Of a stretch of 64,000 nucleotides of DNA, positions 1-13,250 are shown piece after piece. The notes under the pieces were generated by a model. That model worked only from the letters and a program-made list of their open reading frames with translations. It made no database searches and was not told the DNA's origin. This stretch comes from Sternotherus odoratus (taxonomy: Eukaryota; Chordata; Testudines; Kinosternidae), in NCBI GenBank assembly GCA_032164245.1, contig JAVMKO010000156.1:1-64000 (forward strand). Reading direction: 5' to 3'. The position numbers and the translations under genes were made by a program. How positions within the stretch are numbered: position 1 is the first letter of the stretch; each line of letters begins with the position of its first letter.

Positions 1-3000
1 GGCGGGGGGGACAGTATCAGATCGGTGGGTTGTCGAAGTGTCGGGGGGGCGGGGGGGACAGTATCAGATCGGTGGGTTGTGAAGCGTCGGGGGGCGGGGG
101 GGACAGTATCAGATCGGTGGGTTGTGAAGTGTCGGGGGGGCGGGGGGGACAGTATCAGATCGGTGGGTTGTGAAGTGTCGGGGGGGGCGGGGGGGACAGT
201 ATCAGATCGGTGGGTTGTGAAGTGTCGGGGGGGCGGGGGGGACAGTATCAGATCGGTGGGTTGTGAAGTGTCGGGGGGGCGGGGGGGGACAGTATCAGAT
301 CGGTGGGTTGTGAAGTGTCGGGGGGGGGCGGGGGGGGACAGTATCAGATCGGTGGGTTGTGAAGTGTCGGGGGGGCGGGGGGGGACAGTATCAGATCGGT
401 GGGTTGTGAAGTGTCGGGGGGGCGGGGGGGACAGTATCAGATCGGTGGGTTGTGAAGTGTCGGGGGGGCGGGGGGGACAGTATCAGATCGGTGGGTTGTG
501 AAGTGTCGGGGGGCGGGGGGACAGTATCAGATCGGTGGGTTGTGAAGTGTCGGGGGGGCGGGGGGGACAGTATCAGATCGGTGGGTTGTGAAGTGTCGGG
601 GGGGCGGGGGGGACAGTATCAGATCGGTGGGTTGTGAAGTGTCGGGGGCGGGGGGGACAGTATCAGATCGGTGGGTTGTGAAGTGTCGGGGGGGGGGCGG
701 GGGGGACAGTATCAGATCGGTGGGTTGTGAAGTGTCGGGGGGGGCGGGGGGGACAGTATCAGATCGGTGGGTTGTGAAGTGTCGGGGGGGGCGGGGGGGA
801 CAGTATCAGATCGGTGGGTTGTGAAGTGTCGGGGGGGGCGGGGGGGACAGTATCAGATCGGTGGGTTGTGAAGTGTCGGGGGGGGGGCGGGGGGGACAGT
901 ATCAGATCGGTGGGTTGTGAAGTGGCGGGGGGGGCGGGGGGGACAGTATCAGATCGGTGGGTTGTGAAGTGTCGGGGGGGGGCGGGGGGGACAGTATCAG
1001 ATCGGTGGGATGTGAAGTGTCGGGGGGGGGCGGGGGGGACAGTATCAGATCGGTGGGTTGTGAAGTGTCGGGGGGGGGCGGGGGGGACAGTATCAGATCG
1101 GTGGGTTGTGAAGTGTCGGGGGGGGCGGGGGGGACAGTATCAGATCGGTGGGTTGTGAAGTGTCGGGGGGGGCGGGGGGGACAGTATCAGATCGGTGGGT
1201 TGTGAAGTGTCGGGGGGGGGCGGGGGGGACAGTATCAGATCGGTGGGTTGTGAAGTGTCGGGGGGGGCGGGGGGGACAGTATCAGATCGGTGGGTTGTGA
1301 AGCGTCGGGGGGGTGGGGGGGACAGTATCAGATCGGTGGGTTGTGAAGCGTCGGGGGGGGCGGGGGGGACAGTATCAGATCGGTGGGTTGTGAAGTGTCG
1401 GGGGGGGGCGGGGGGGGACAGTATCAGATCGGTGGGTTGTGAAGTGTCGGGGGGGGCGGGGGGGGACAGTATCAGATCGGTGGGTTGTGAAGTGTCGGGG
1501 GGGGCGGGGGGGACAGTATCAGATCGGTGGGTTGTGAAGTGTCGGGGGGGGCGGGGGGGACAGTATCAGATCGGTGGGTTGTGAAGTGTCGGGGGGGGCG
1601 GGGGGGACAGTATCAGATCGGTGGGTTGTGAAGTGTCGGGGGGGGGCGGGGGGGACAGTATCAGATCGGTGGGTTGTGAAGTGTCGGGGGGGGCGGGGGG
1701 GACAGTATCAGATCGGTGGGTTGTGAAGTGTCGGGGGGGTGGGGGGACAGTATCAGATCGGTGGGTTGTGAAGTGTCGGGGGGGCGGGGGGGACAGTATC
1801 AGATCGGTGGGTTGTGAAGTGTTGGGGGGGGCGGGGGGGACAGTATCAGATCGGTGGGTTGTGAAGTGTCGGGGGGGGCGGGGGGGACAGTATCAGATCG
1901 GTGGGTTGTGAAGTGTCGGGGGGGCGGGGGGGACAGTATCAGATCGGTGGGTTGTGAAGTGTCGGGGGGGCGGGGGGGAACGGTATCAGATCGGTGGGTT
2001 GTGAAGTGTTGGGGGGGGCGGGGGGGACAGTATCAGATCGGTGGGTTGTGAAGTGTCGGGGGGGCGGGGGGGACAGTATCAGATCGGTGGGTTGTGAAGT
2101 GTCGGGGGGGCGGGGGGGAACGGTATCAGATCGGTGGGTTGTGAAGTGTCGGGGGGGCGGGGGGGAACGGTATCAGATCGGTGGGTTGTGAAGTGTCGGG
2201 GGGGGCGGGGGGGACAGTATCAGATCGGTGGGTTGTGAAGTGTCGGGGGGGCGGGGGGGACAGTATCAGATCGGTGGGTTGTGAAGTGTCGGGGGGGCGG
2301 GGGGGACAGTATCAGATCGGTGGGTTGTGAAGTGTCGGGGGGGGCGGGGGGGACAGTATCAGATCGGTGGGTTGTGAAGTGTCGGGGGGGGCGGGGGGGA
2401 CAGTATCAGATCGGTGGGTTGTGAAGTGTCGGGGGGGTGGGGGGGACAGTATCAGATCGGTGGATTGTGAAGTGTCGGGGGGGGGCGGGGGGGACAGTAT
2501 CAGATCGGTGGGTTGTGAAGGGGCGGGGGGGACAGTATCAGATCGGTGGGTTGTGAAGTGTCGGGGGGGCGGGGGGGACAGTATCAGATCGGTGGGTTGT
2601 GAAGTGTTGGGGGGGGCGGGGGGGACAGTATCAGATCGGTGGGTTGTGAAGTGTCGGGGGGGGCGGGGGGGACAGTATCAGATCGGTGGGTTGTGAAGTG
2701 TCGGGGGGGGCGGGGGGGACAGTATCAGATCGGTGGGTTGTGAAGTGTCGGGGGGGCGGGGGGGACAGTATCAGATCGGTGGGTTGTGAAGTGTCGGGGG
2801 GGGCGGGGGGGACAGTATCAGATCGGTGGGTTGTGAAGTGTCGGAGGGGGGGGCGGGGGGGACAGTATCAGATCGGTGGGTTGTGAAGTGTCGGGGGGGT
2901 GGGGGGGACAGTATCAGATCGGTGGGTTGTGAAGTGTCGGGGGGCGGCGGGGGGGACAGTATCAGATCGGTGGGTTGTGAAGTGTCGGGGGGGGGCGGGG

Positions 3001-3847
3001 GGGACAGTATCAGATCGGTGGGTTGTGAAGTGTCGGGGGGGGCGGGGGGACAGTATCAGATCGGTGGGTTGTGAAGTGTCGGGAGGGGGCGGGGGGGACA
3101 GTATCAGATCGGTGGGTTGTGAAGTGTCGGGGGGGCGGGGGGGACAGTATCAGATCGGTGGGTTGTGAAGTGTTGGGGGGGAGCGGGGGGGACAGTATCA
3201 GATCGGTGGGTTGTGAAGTGTCGGGGGGGGCGGGGGGGACAGTATCAGATCGGTGGGTTGTGAAGTGTCGGGGGGGCGGGGGGGACAGTATCAGATCGGT
3301 GGGTTGTGAAGTGTCGGGGGGGGCGGGGGGGACAGTATCAGATCGGTGGGTTGTGAAGGGGCGGGGGGGGGCGGGGGGGACAGTATCAGATCGGTGGGTT
3401 GTGAAGTGTCGGGGGGGGCGGGGGGGGACAGTATCAGATCGGTGGGTTGTGAAGTGTCGGGGGGGGGCGGGGGGGACAGTATCAGATCGGTGGGTTGTGA
3501 AGTGTCGGGGGGGGCGGGGGGGACAGTATCAGATCGGTGGGTTGTGAAGTGTCGGGGGGGGGCGGGGGGGACAGTATCAGATCGGTGGGTTGTGAAGTGT
3601 CGGGGGGGGGGGCGGGGGGGACAGTATCAGATCGGTGGGTTGTGAAGTGTCGGGGGGGGCGGGGGGGACAGTATCAGATCGGTGGGTTGTGAAGTGTCGG
3701 GGGGGGCGGGGGGGACAGTATCAGATCGGTGGGTTGTGAAGTGTCGGGGGGGGCGGGGGGGACAGTATCAGATCGGTGGGTTGTGAAGTGTCGGGGGGGG
3801 GCGGGGGGGACAGTATCAGATCTGTGGGTGATGTGAAGTGTTGGGGG
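1..3847 (+). repeat. G-rich minisatellite, 46-48 bp unit, about 80 copies
   Basis: The stretch is one near-perfect tandem array. Each unit holds a constant core, ACAGTATCAGATCGGTGGGT then TGTGAAGTGTC, followed by a G tract broken by a single C. Units differ mainly in G-tract length. Rare variants are GTTGGGG in place of GTCGGGG (near 1821, 2008, 2606 and 3172), AACGG in place of ACAG (near 1979, 2119 and 2167), and units that lost TGTCGG (near 2518 and 3357). The array runs off the left edge, so its full size is unknown. The last unit decays at about 3830. All G tracts lie on the plus strand, giving strong G-quadruplex potential. Long reading frames inside it repeat one motif and are not genes. 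Confidence 0.97.
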
Positions 3848-4107
3848 TTGTCAGGTGCCCGGCCTTGCGGCTCTTTGTCCTGGAGCTGGGTATCTCTGGT
3901 GGCCGGTTAGCTGTCGAACAGGGGGTGGGTATCTCCTGGGGAGGCAGGACAGGGGGCTAGGGGGAGCCTGGTGCTGTTTTACAGGCTCGATCTAGGTCCC
4001 CCTGTCGACTCCTGGGATCACTGCCATGCCCAGTGCACAGCGTGTCGGGAGGAAATCCCCTGCGCTAGCCCAGGGGGTGTCAAGCAACCAGTGTGAGGGG
4101 TTCCTCT
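3848..4107. other. Non-repetitive flank, no gene seen
   Basis: Single-copy-looking sequence between the minisatellite and the tandem segmental duplication. No exon, RNA gene or element was recognised. Confidence 0.5.
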
Positions 4108-5107
4108 GTAAAGCATCGGGATCCGGCAGGACGGGGGAGGGAGTCCAGGCAAACCCCATGGCATGTCCTGCTAGAGGGCAGGTGGGGGTCCTAGGAAGGC
4201 AGTTGGGGGATCCCAGCCACGCCCAGTCACCAGGATCACTTTCTATCCACTTCTCAAACACTGTGAGGTGAAATTACAGAGTTTGCTTTTATCCTCTTTG
4301 GAAATCTGCATGAACTTCTGGTTGTGTAAGGAAAATTTGTGACCCGAGTCCCTGTCCTAGTTCTGGGGGGTGAGGGAGGGGGGAAGGGGGTTAGCACTGC
4401 CTCACAATGGTTTCTTCCACAGCATTCTGGACTCATTCTTTCAGAAATCTGGTTTCACTGAGACCATAGTCACTGCATGGAAAGACAAAGAGTGACTCCA
4501 GAAGGGCGGTGGGGCAAATAAGATCAGCAATTCTCCCTGTGAGGAGGGTCTCCTACTAGCTAGCTGCTCTCCCCAGAGAGCCAGAGGAGGGAGGGTTGCT
4601 TAAATGCTCTGTCCCTTTCTGCTCAGGATATTGGGGTTCACTTCCTGGGTCCAATGCTGAAGCCTCCATTGTGATCTTGGAGACCAACCTTAGCAGCTGC
4701 CGCTTCCCCAGTGGGGGTTCTGTGCTGAGAAGTGACCTTAATTAAATCTTCTTCTCTGCCTGGCCCATGAGAACAAGAAAAGGAGACAGAGGAAAATCCA
4801 GTTTCTGACTCCAAATACCTCCTGCTGGGGTGTGGCTGCCCTGGGGTCAGTGTCCAAGGGAATCACCTAAAAGGACTCCTTTGGTTTGTCACATGAGGAG
4901 GGGATGGAGAAGGGGAAGGGAGGTTAATCCTGTGGGCTTATCCTGGCAGAAGGGGCCAGGTCTACACTGTAATAAAGACATTGAGCATCTTTCCAAGATG
5001 GCAGATTCTCATGTCTGTCTGCAGAGAAAGACAATTCCCCCAGGCTCATGTGAAATTAACTAAAGCCTGTTTTGAAACCTGCACAATTACCTTTCTCACC
5101 CTCCCAG

Positions 5108-5196
5108 GCTGCAGAATGGCGTCCATGTTTCCCTCCAGTTCATCCAGTCCTCCCATGGGAGAGGGGAGAGAAATGACTGCAGAGGAGCCAGTTCAG
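5108..5196 (+). pseudogene. KRAB-ZNF 5' coding exon, copy a, splice donor lost
   Basis: The exon follows a CTCCCAG acceptor and has an ATG at 5116. It encodes the same Ser-rich, PPMGEGREM-containing 27-residue leader as copy b at 7367, ending AEEPVQ. At the position where copy b has the donor GTAGGG, copy a has ATAGGG (5197-5202), so the canonical GT is gone. With the damaged KRAB A exon downstream this suggests a decayed duplicate. A cryptic donor cannot be excluded. Confidence 0.8.
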
Positions 5197-5847
5197 ATAG
5201 GGATTATCAGGGGGTTGCTGGTGAGTTCTTGCAGGAGGGAAAGGGACAGAAAATACACCGGGGATGGGAAGGTTTTGCACAGTCTGGTTTGTAGGTAGGA
5301 GTGGGGCAGGAAATGCAGAGGGTTGAGAAAGGGAAGAGGACAGGGTGTGGCAAACCTGCTGGGAGTTGTTTAATAAGTGGCCTAGATTCTAGGAACAGAC
5401 CTATGAGGGTCAGGGATGGAAATACCCTAATTTGTGACACAAAAGAATCCACCTACATGGGGCTAGGAAAACTGACCAGACTCCCAGTGTTGGAGCTTGA
5501 TCTGACTAATCAGTGGCTGCTGAGAGATCTGAAGGGGGCACCCACCAGTGAGGTTTAGGGGACATTCCCCTCCCTTCATATCCAGCTTCTCTGAATGAGG
5601 AGGTTGTTGGGCTTCCTACCAGGGAATTCTCCCTCGATCCTGCTGTGGGCTCCATCTCCTGTATCAGTCTGTGGCTAGTAGGCATGTGATGGATCTTCTG
5701 GGAGAGAGGAGGGGCTCTCTCTTTGTCCCCTCACACTGGTGTTTCCGGGATGCTCTGAGGGGGTTAGGGGTGGGACTCTTTTGACTGCGATCCACCTAGA
5801 GCTTCCATTTGATTGACTCCTCTCCCCTCAAAATAGAGGGGCTGTGA

Positions 5848-6018
<171 letters not shown>

Positions 6019-7366
6019 TAGTTCTGTCCCCTTGGTTGTTAGAAGCTGCGGGGTTTCTAAAGAACCTGAGCAGTAACAACTTTACACTTTTGTTCATCAT
6101 CAAAGTTTTGACAAGTTTCCTTGTCCCCCCGTCTTTTGCCTCATTTCCCACCCACTAAAATAATTTTTGGGCATGTGCCTTTTTGATGCCATCAGTCATT
6201 TTAAAATTGCATTTAATGTCTCCTTATTGGGTCCATTAATAACTCCATTAGTAACTAGAGCTTTCATGCCTTTTCCTCACGTGAAGAGGAAAATCTGCCA
6301 CCTGTAGATTTCTAAATGGAGTAAATAGGTGGATGTCTCATGCATGGCTTGTGTGACAGTAAAGCATCAGGGGATCCCGCGGGGGGAGGGAGTCCAGGCA
6401 AACACCATGGCATGTCCTGCTAGAGGGATGGTGGGGGTCCTAGGCAGGCAGCTGGGGAATCCCAGTCACCATGATCACTTTCTATCCACTTATCAAACAC
6501 TGAGGAGAAATCACAGATTTTGCTTTTCTCCTCTTTGGAAAACTGCAGGAACTTCTGGTTTTGTAGGGAAAATTTGTGCCCCAAGTCCCTGTCCTAGATC
6601 TGGGGGGTGAGGGAGGTGGGAAGGGGCTAAGCACCGCCACACAGTGGTTTCTTCCACAGCATTCTGGACTCATTCTTTCAGAAATCTGGTTTCACTGAGA
6701 CCATTCTTAATCCAGTCACTGCATGGAAAGACAAGGAGTGACTCCAGAAGGACAGGGGGGCAAATGAGATCAGCAGTTCTACCTGTGAGGAGGGGGTCTT
6801 AGTAGCTGCTCTCCCCAGAGAGCCAGAGGAGGGAAGGCTGCTCAAATGCTCTGTCCATTTCTGCTCAGGATATTGGGGTTCACTTCCTGGGTCCAATGCT
6901 GAAGCCTCCATTGTGATCTTGGAGACCAACCTTAGCAGCTACCGCTTCCCCAGTGGGGGTTCTGTGCTGAGAAGTGATCTTAATTAAATCTTCTTCTCTG
7001 CCTTGCCCACGTGAACAAGAAAAGGAACAAACAGAGGAAAAGCCAGTTCCTGACTCCATATCCCTCCAGCTCGGGTATGGCTGCCCTGGGGTCAGTGTCT
7101 GAGGGAATCCCCCGAAAGGACTCCTTTGGTTTGTCACATGAGGAGGGGATGGAGAAGGGGAAGGGAGGTTAAAAATGTGTCTGTGGGCTTAGCCTGGCAG
7201 AAGGGGCCAGGTCTACACTGTAATAAAGACATTGAACATTTTTCCCACATGGCAGAATCTGATGACTGTCTGCAGAGAAAGAGCCTGGGGGAACTGTCAT
7301 GTGAAATTAACTAAAGCCTGTTTTGAAACCTGCACAATTACCTTTCTCACCCTCCCAGGCCGCACT

Positions 7367-7447
7367 ATGGCATCCCTGTTTTCCTACAGTTCGTCCAGTC
7401 CTCCCATGGGAGAGGGGAGAGAAATGGATGCAGAGGAACCAGTTCAG
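7367..7447 (+). CDS. KRAB-ZNF gene, coding exon 1 (N-terminal leader)
   Basis: The acceptor-like CCTCCCAG at 7351-7358 precedes an exon with ATG at 7367. It encodes 27 residues rich in Ser, with PPMGEGREMDAEEPVQ at its end, and stops exactly at CAG before the donor GTAGGG. The phase is 0, matching the KRAB A exon at 8092. I recognise this leader as typical of turtle KRAB zinc-finger genes. It has no known domain. Joined to 8092-8218, 24906-25019 and 25419-27037 it gives one open frame of 646 residues. An upstream untranslated exon is likely but was not identified. Confidence 0.75.
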
Positions 7448-8061
7448 GTAGGGATTATGGAGGGGGGGGGGGTTTGCACAGTCTGGTTTGTAGGTTGGAG
7501 TGGGGCAGGAAATACAGAGGGTTGAGAAAGGGAGGAGGACAGGGTGTGGCAAACCTGCTGGGAGTTGTTTAATAAGTGGCCTAGATTCTAGGAACAGACC
7601 TACGAGGGTCAGGGATGGAAATACCCTAATTTGTGAAACAGAAAATAACCCAGGTACATGGGGCTATGAAAACTGATCAGACTCCCAGTGCTGGAGCCTG
7701 ATCTGACTAATCTGTGGCTGCCGAAATATATGAAGGGGGCACCCACCAGTGAGGTTTAGGGGACATTCCCCTCCCTTCATATGCAGCTCCTCTGAATGAG
7801 GAGGTTGTTGGGCTTCCTACCAGGGACTTTTCCCTTGATCCTGCTCTGGGCTCCATCTCCTGTATCAGTCTGTGGCTGGTAGGCATGTGATGGATGTTCT
7901 GGGAGAGAGGAGGGGGCTCTCTCTTTGTCCCCTCACACTGGTATTTCCTGGATGCTCTGAGGGGGTTGGGGGTGGGACTCTTTTGACTGCGATCCACCTA
8001 CAGTTTCCATTTGATTGACTCCTCTTCCCCAAAAATAGAGGGGCTGTGAGTGGGGCAGTAG

Positions 8062-8999
<938 letters not shown>

Positions 9000-10075
9000 G
9001 AATGTCTCTACTTGGTCAGACAAAGGTCCATCTAGTCCAGTATCCTTCCTTCTGACACTGGCCAATACCAGGTTCTCCAGAGGGAATGAATACAACAGGT
9101 AATCAAGAAGTGATTCATCTCCTGTCACCAGTCTTATGGCAAAGGGAGGTTAGAGACACCATTCCTGCCCAACGTGGATAATAGCCATTGATGGACCTAT
9201 TCTCCTTGAGTGAATCATGGGGTGGTGGGATAGCTCAGTGGTTTGAGCATTGGCCTGCTTAAACCTAGGGTTGTGAGATTAATCCCTGGGGGGGAGGGGC
9301 TATTTTGGGATCTGGGACAAAAAAATCTATCGGGACAGTATTTGGTCCTGCTAGTGTAGTCAGGGGACTGGACTCAATGACCTTTCATGGTCCTTTCAGT
9401 TCTATGAGATAGGTATCTCCATTGTTATTATTATTATTGTTATTATTATTATTTAAAAAAAATTATAGTCTTGGCCTTCACAACATGCTCTGGCAAAGAG
9501 TTCCACAGGTTGATGGTGTGTTGTGTGAAGAAATACTTCCTTTTGTTTGTTTTAAACCTGCTACCTATTAATTTCATTGGGTGATTTTTATTGTGTTATG
9601 AGAGAGAGTAAATCACACTCCCTTATTTACTTTCTCCACTCTTCTCATGATTTTAGAAACCTCTCTCATATCTCCCCTTCATCTCTTTTCCAAGATGAAA
9701 AGTCCCAGTCTTTTTAATCTCTCATACAGAAGCTGTTAAATACACCTAATAACATTTTTGGGCCTCTGTCTAGATCATTTCCAATTCCAATATATCTTTT
9801 TTTCTGGTGGGGTGACCACATCTGCAGGCAGTATTCAAGACGTGGGTGTATAATGGATTTATATAGAGGCAATATGATATTTTCTGTCTTATTATCTATC
9901 TCTTTCTTCATGATTCCCAACAATCTGTTCACTTTTTGACTGCCTCTGCAGCTTGATTGACTATTTTCAGCGAACTATCCACAGTGACTCCAAAATCCCT
10001 CTCTTGAGTGGTAACAGCTAATTTAGACCCCATCATTTTATATGTGTAGTTGGGATTATGTTTTCCAATGGGCTG
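9000..10075 (-). mobile_element. CR1-type LINE fragment, antisense, split by a SINE
   Basis: Reads on the minus strand as the C-terminal part of a CR1 reverse transcriptase. A decayed frame (9714-9932) keeps LYKSIIHPRLEYCLQMWSPH. The plus strand carries sequence shared with the second copy at 15012-16050, such as TTCCACAGGTTG and TGTGTGAAGAA. It is 5' truncated and lies in the KRAB-ZNF intron. A SINE interrupts it at about 9219-9453. Confidence 0.85.
9219..9453 (+). mobile_element. tRNA-derived SINE nested in CR1
   Basis: It starts with a tRNA-like head, GGGATAGCTCAGTGGTTTGA, containing a Pol III A box. A weak B box, GGTTGTGAGATTAATCCC, follows. The tail ends in a TTA/ATT microsatellite (9421-9453). 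CR1 sequence resumes directly after it (TTATAGTCTTGGCCTTCACA), so the SINE inserted into an existing CR1 copy. The body resembles the tRNA SINEs widespread in turtles. Confidence 0.8.
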
Positions 10076-10975
10076 CAATATGTGGTATCCTGACATCTAG
10101 TACTGCTGGGATCCTGCATTCCAAAATATCCCTGCCCTTCCTGTTCCCTTTCTCCACTGAACTCCACCACCCATGGTTACTAATCACAGCTTCCCCAGGA
10201 CTCTCTCATTGTCTCTGGACTGCTCTGTTAGCAAGAAGCAGTGCCTGGGAATCTTGTCCTCTGTCTCTGATTTCTGGGACATGGATTTACTTTCTCAGTG
10301 TTTCAGGAGACTCTTTGAAATTGAATGTGTGGGGCATTAACCACAGTACAATCTGGACTGTTGAAGATCCGTGTCCCCTCAGTTCCCCAGGCTGGTGTTT
10401 CCTTGACTTTGCTTTACTGTGAGAACAGCCACTCCTGGGCAGTTAACACACAGTCTCCAGCCTGTAACTCGCTCCCAGAAACACAGTATTGAGTGCTGCT
10501 AGTCAGCTACTCATGAATTACAGTGCACCACAGGAGAACCCCAGAAAATTCTCTGGTCCCAGACTTGCCCCAGGAATGTGCATCTTGCCCTTTACACAAC
10601 ACTGCTGAACAACACAAGCTCATATGACGTCTGTCATTTCCTCAGTGGAAACTGACATGCACCAGACTTGTTATCCCAAATGGGGCTTCCAACACACTTT
10701 AATCCACACACACTGTGAAGGGTTGAGATCACAGAAACCCCCTTAGGAGCTGCCACCCAATGTGCCAAGGCTACTCCTGCCTCAGTCCTGCCCCAACAGC
10801 TTAGGACCTCAGTACCCTGCCAGGTCTGAGCCACGTCCCCTAACAGCTGTGGGCTTTCCTGGAAACAGGCAGGAGGTATTCTTACCTCTGGCACTCAGAT
10901 GCTCAACTCCCAATGGGGTCAAACCCTGAATAAAATTTGTTTTGCCCTGTATAAAGCTTACGTCAGGGGTTTTCC
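10076..10975. other. Intronic sequence, nothing recognised
   Basis: No exon, RNA gene or clear element was identified. Reading frames here are short and lack known domains. Confidence 0.5.
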
Positions 10976-11226
10976 TCCCCTTCCTGGGCCTCCTTTGAGT
11001 GATGGTTCTCCTTTGAGTGATGGTCCCTCTTGAATTCCACTGAGGCTAATCCACATGCACCATCCTCCCAGAGCTTTTAAAGTAGTAGTGTCTGGGGGGG
11101 GTCACTTGTGCACCCCTGCGTTGCCTTGTGGTTTTCCCAGCATCTTCAGTTCCCTCTCACTGCTGCCTGATCCAAGTCAGAGCTTCTGCTGTCCCTCAGC
11201 CGTGGTGACACATTTTCTTTATTTAG
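10976..11226 (+). repeat. Dispersed repeat, copy 1
   Basis: About 240 bp shared with 19975-20205. Both copies have TTTGAGTGATGGT, CTTGAATTCCACTGAGGCTA and a 3' end CCGTGGTGACACATTTTC followed by TTTATTTAG. Copy 1 has a short local duplication of TCCTTTGAGTGATGG. Element class not identified. Confidence 0.8.
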
Positions 11227-11420
11227 GGCATGTCTTCACTACGACTTAACGTCGACTTTAACAACGTTAAGTCAAAATAAACATGTACCTGTCTTCACAC
11301 GCATGCCCTTAAAGTCGATTTAAAGGGCCTTCAAAATCGACTTTATAACTCCTGCCTGACGAGAGAAGTAGCGCTAAAATCGACCTCTCTAGGTCGATTG
11401 TGATGTAGTGAAGAGGCATC
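11227..11420. mobile_element. MITE-like element with short inverted ends
   Basis: The ends are roughly inverted: CATGTCTTCACTACG on the left and GTAGTGAAGAGGCATC on the right. The interior is rich in GTCGACTT and AAAATCGAC motifs. No transposase is present. It abuts the dispersed repeat at its left end. Superfamily not assigned. Confidence 0.55.
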
Positions 11421-11439
11421 TGACTTTAAGCCTCCGACC

Positions 11440-11755
11440 TCCGAGCAGCCCCGCGCTGGACCCCCCTGCCCGCCCAAGCAGCCCCGCGAACCCCCCCGCT
11501 CGCCCAAGCAGCCCCGCAAACCCCCCCGCTCGCCCAAGCAGCCCCGCGAACCCCCCCGCTCGCCCAAGCAGCCCCGCGAACCCCCCCGCTCGCCCAAGCA
11601 GCCCCGCGAACCCCCCCGCTCGCCCAAGCAGCCCCGCGAACCCCCCCGCTCCCCCAAGCAGCCCCGCGAACCCCCCCGCTCCCCCAAGCAGCTCCGCGAA
11701 CCCCCGCGCCCGCCCAAGCAGCCCCGCAACCCCCCCCAAGCAGCCCGGCGCCGGC
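11440..11755. repeat. 30-bp GC-rich minisatellite, about 10 copies
   Basis: Tandem copies of a 30-bp unit built from CCCCCCCGCTCGCCCAAGCA plus GCCCCGCGAA. Here the C-rich strand is the plus strand, opposite to the other three GC-rich arrays in the window. It is open in several frames on both strands because 30 is divisible by three; those frames are not genes. Confidence 0.93.
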
Positions 11756-12600
11756 TCCCCCCCCTCTGGTTGGGTGCAGCACACACACATGTGGCTGGAG
11801 GTGATTTACCCATTGAAGGCTGTTTTGTGAGCAATCCAGGCTGGAGGCTACTGCAGCAGGGCCTTGGAAAGGGCACCCCGGGTTACAGGGTAGGGGTGAC
11901 ACAGCCCCCACTCATCTGAATTGTAGCCCACGAGGTCACAGCCCCGTTTAGTCTAAAGTCTTTCAAATCTCTGTCTCACATTCATCTCTTGGTTATCAGG
12001 TCAAGTCAGTGTGTAGCCCAAGGAGACCCCCCACTTCAGACCGCTCCTGCTCAGTCTTTTATGCCCCCAAATCTGTCTTTGTTCTTTACTCTGTGGAAAC
12101 AGGTACAATTACTCACTGCCCTTTTCTGTAGGGCTAGAGTCCCAAAAGCTGGATAGCTGCATACCTAGCCTTTGGATTGGGCGTTAATCACCCCCACCCC
12201 ACCTCCCAGTGAGCCGGGAACACACAAAGCCATAGACACATATATTGATACTAAGAGCTGTGATATTCAACGGGCTGCTGTCCTCTGACCCAGCTCACTA
12301 GAACAGTCTCTGGACTTTCCATGTTCTCGAGGGGTGGCTCACACCCACGGATAATGTTAATAACATGGAATACATTGGTCTCACAATGCGCCTGTGTTCC
12401 TGGTATCTGTCACTGTGCCATCACATTGTTCACTCTGCTCAAGGGGTCTGTCCCTTCCCCAACCACCTGTCTGTCTTGTCTAGTTTGATTGTACATTCAT
12501 CAGGCCAGAGACTGTCTGCTACTGTGTTTCTACAGTGCCTCGGACAACGGGGGTGGGGAGGGGGCTGTTCTTTGTAGACTCTTGGGCACTACTGTCATAG
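11756..12600. other. Intronic sequence, nothing recognised
   Basis: No exon or element was recognised between the 30-bp minisatellite and an LTR-like block. Confidence 0.4.
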
Positions 12601-13250
12601 ACATTGTTGAAACAGATTGTTAATGGCCCATGGCTGGGCAGATCATTACCGGTACCCGGGAAAATTCAGTTAGAATAAGCCCAGTTCACAGCAATTTATT
12701 TGAGAGAGAATTACACAAGCAGTAAAAGGTTACACAGTGCGTTGTGTTGATAAACCCAATTTCCCAGGCACTAGCTCTGGCGGATGTCCCCCGAAGCAGG
12801 GTGTTGGCTACTCTGAGGCCCTCTGGTCCCAAAGTCCCTTGTAGCAAGCTTTTGGCTACCTTGACCGTTCTACAGCATCACAGGCCTCTTCAGATATTAA
12901 TTGGGAACTGCTACTCTTCTTATGGTTTTCTTAGTACTTATACCCCTCGCTCTCAAAGGAGTCACCTGCTCCCAAAATATGCCCTGTTGGCATTTCATTA
13001 CTTGTTTTCCTAATTAATATTTTTGGAAGGCGGCAAGAGGGACAGAGACTAAAGACCTGTTGGCAGATACTTTCTCATCAGTCATCCCCTTGAGCTGTTT
13101 GGGTGGTGCCATCCTACAGGGTCGTCTTGACCTGGATCAGTTAGTACTAAACTCACTAGGTGTTTTCTGCACATTTGCTTAGTGAACTGACCACCAGGTG
13201 ACCATGATCAACGTTCCGGATAAAATACACACCCAGAGCCTCAGATTAAC
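12601..13250 (-). mobile_element. Possible antisense LTR fragment
   Basis: Contains AATTTATTTGAGAGAGAATT, which would place an AATAAA-like signal on the minus strand, and a layout resembling the antisense LTRs at 20206 and 21565. Ends and target duplication were not found, so the call is tentative. Confidence 0.35.

Noticed and set aside
25..3645. Many open frames repeating GGTVSDRWVVKCRGG
   Set aside because: They come from the minisatellite unit having no stops in some frames; frame changes follow G-tract length.
1..3847. Regular repeats resembling a CRISPR array
   Set aside because: Units are contiguous without unique spacers, and the genome is clearly eukaryotic.
9714..9932. Minus-strand frame as a host gene
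   Set aside because: It is the C-terminal reverse transcriptase fragment of a CR1 LINE.
11343..11911. Collagen-like or Gly/Ala-rich frames
   Set aside because: Produced by the 30-bp minisatellite on both strands.
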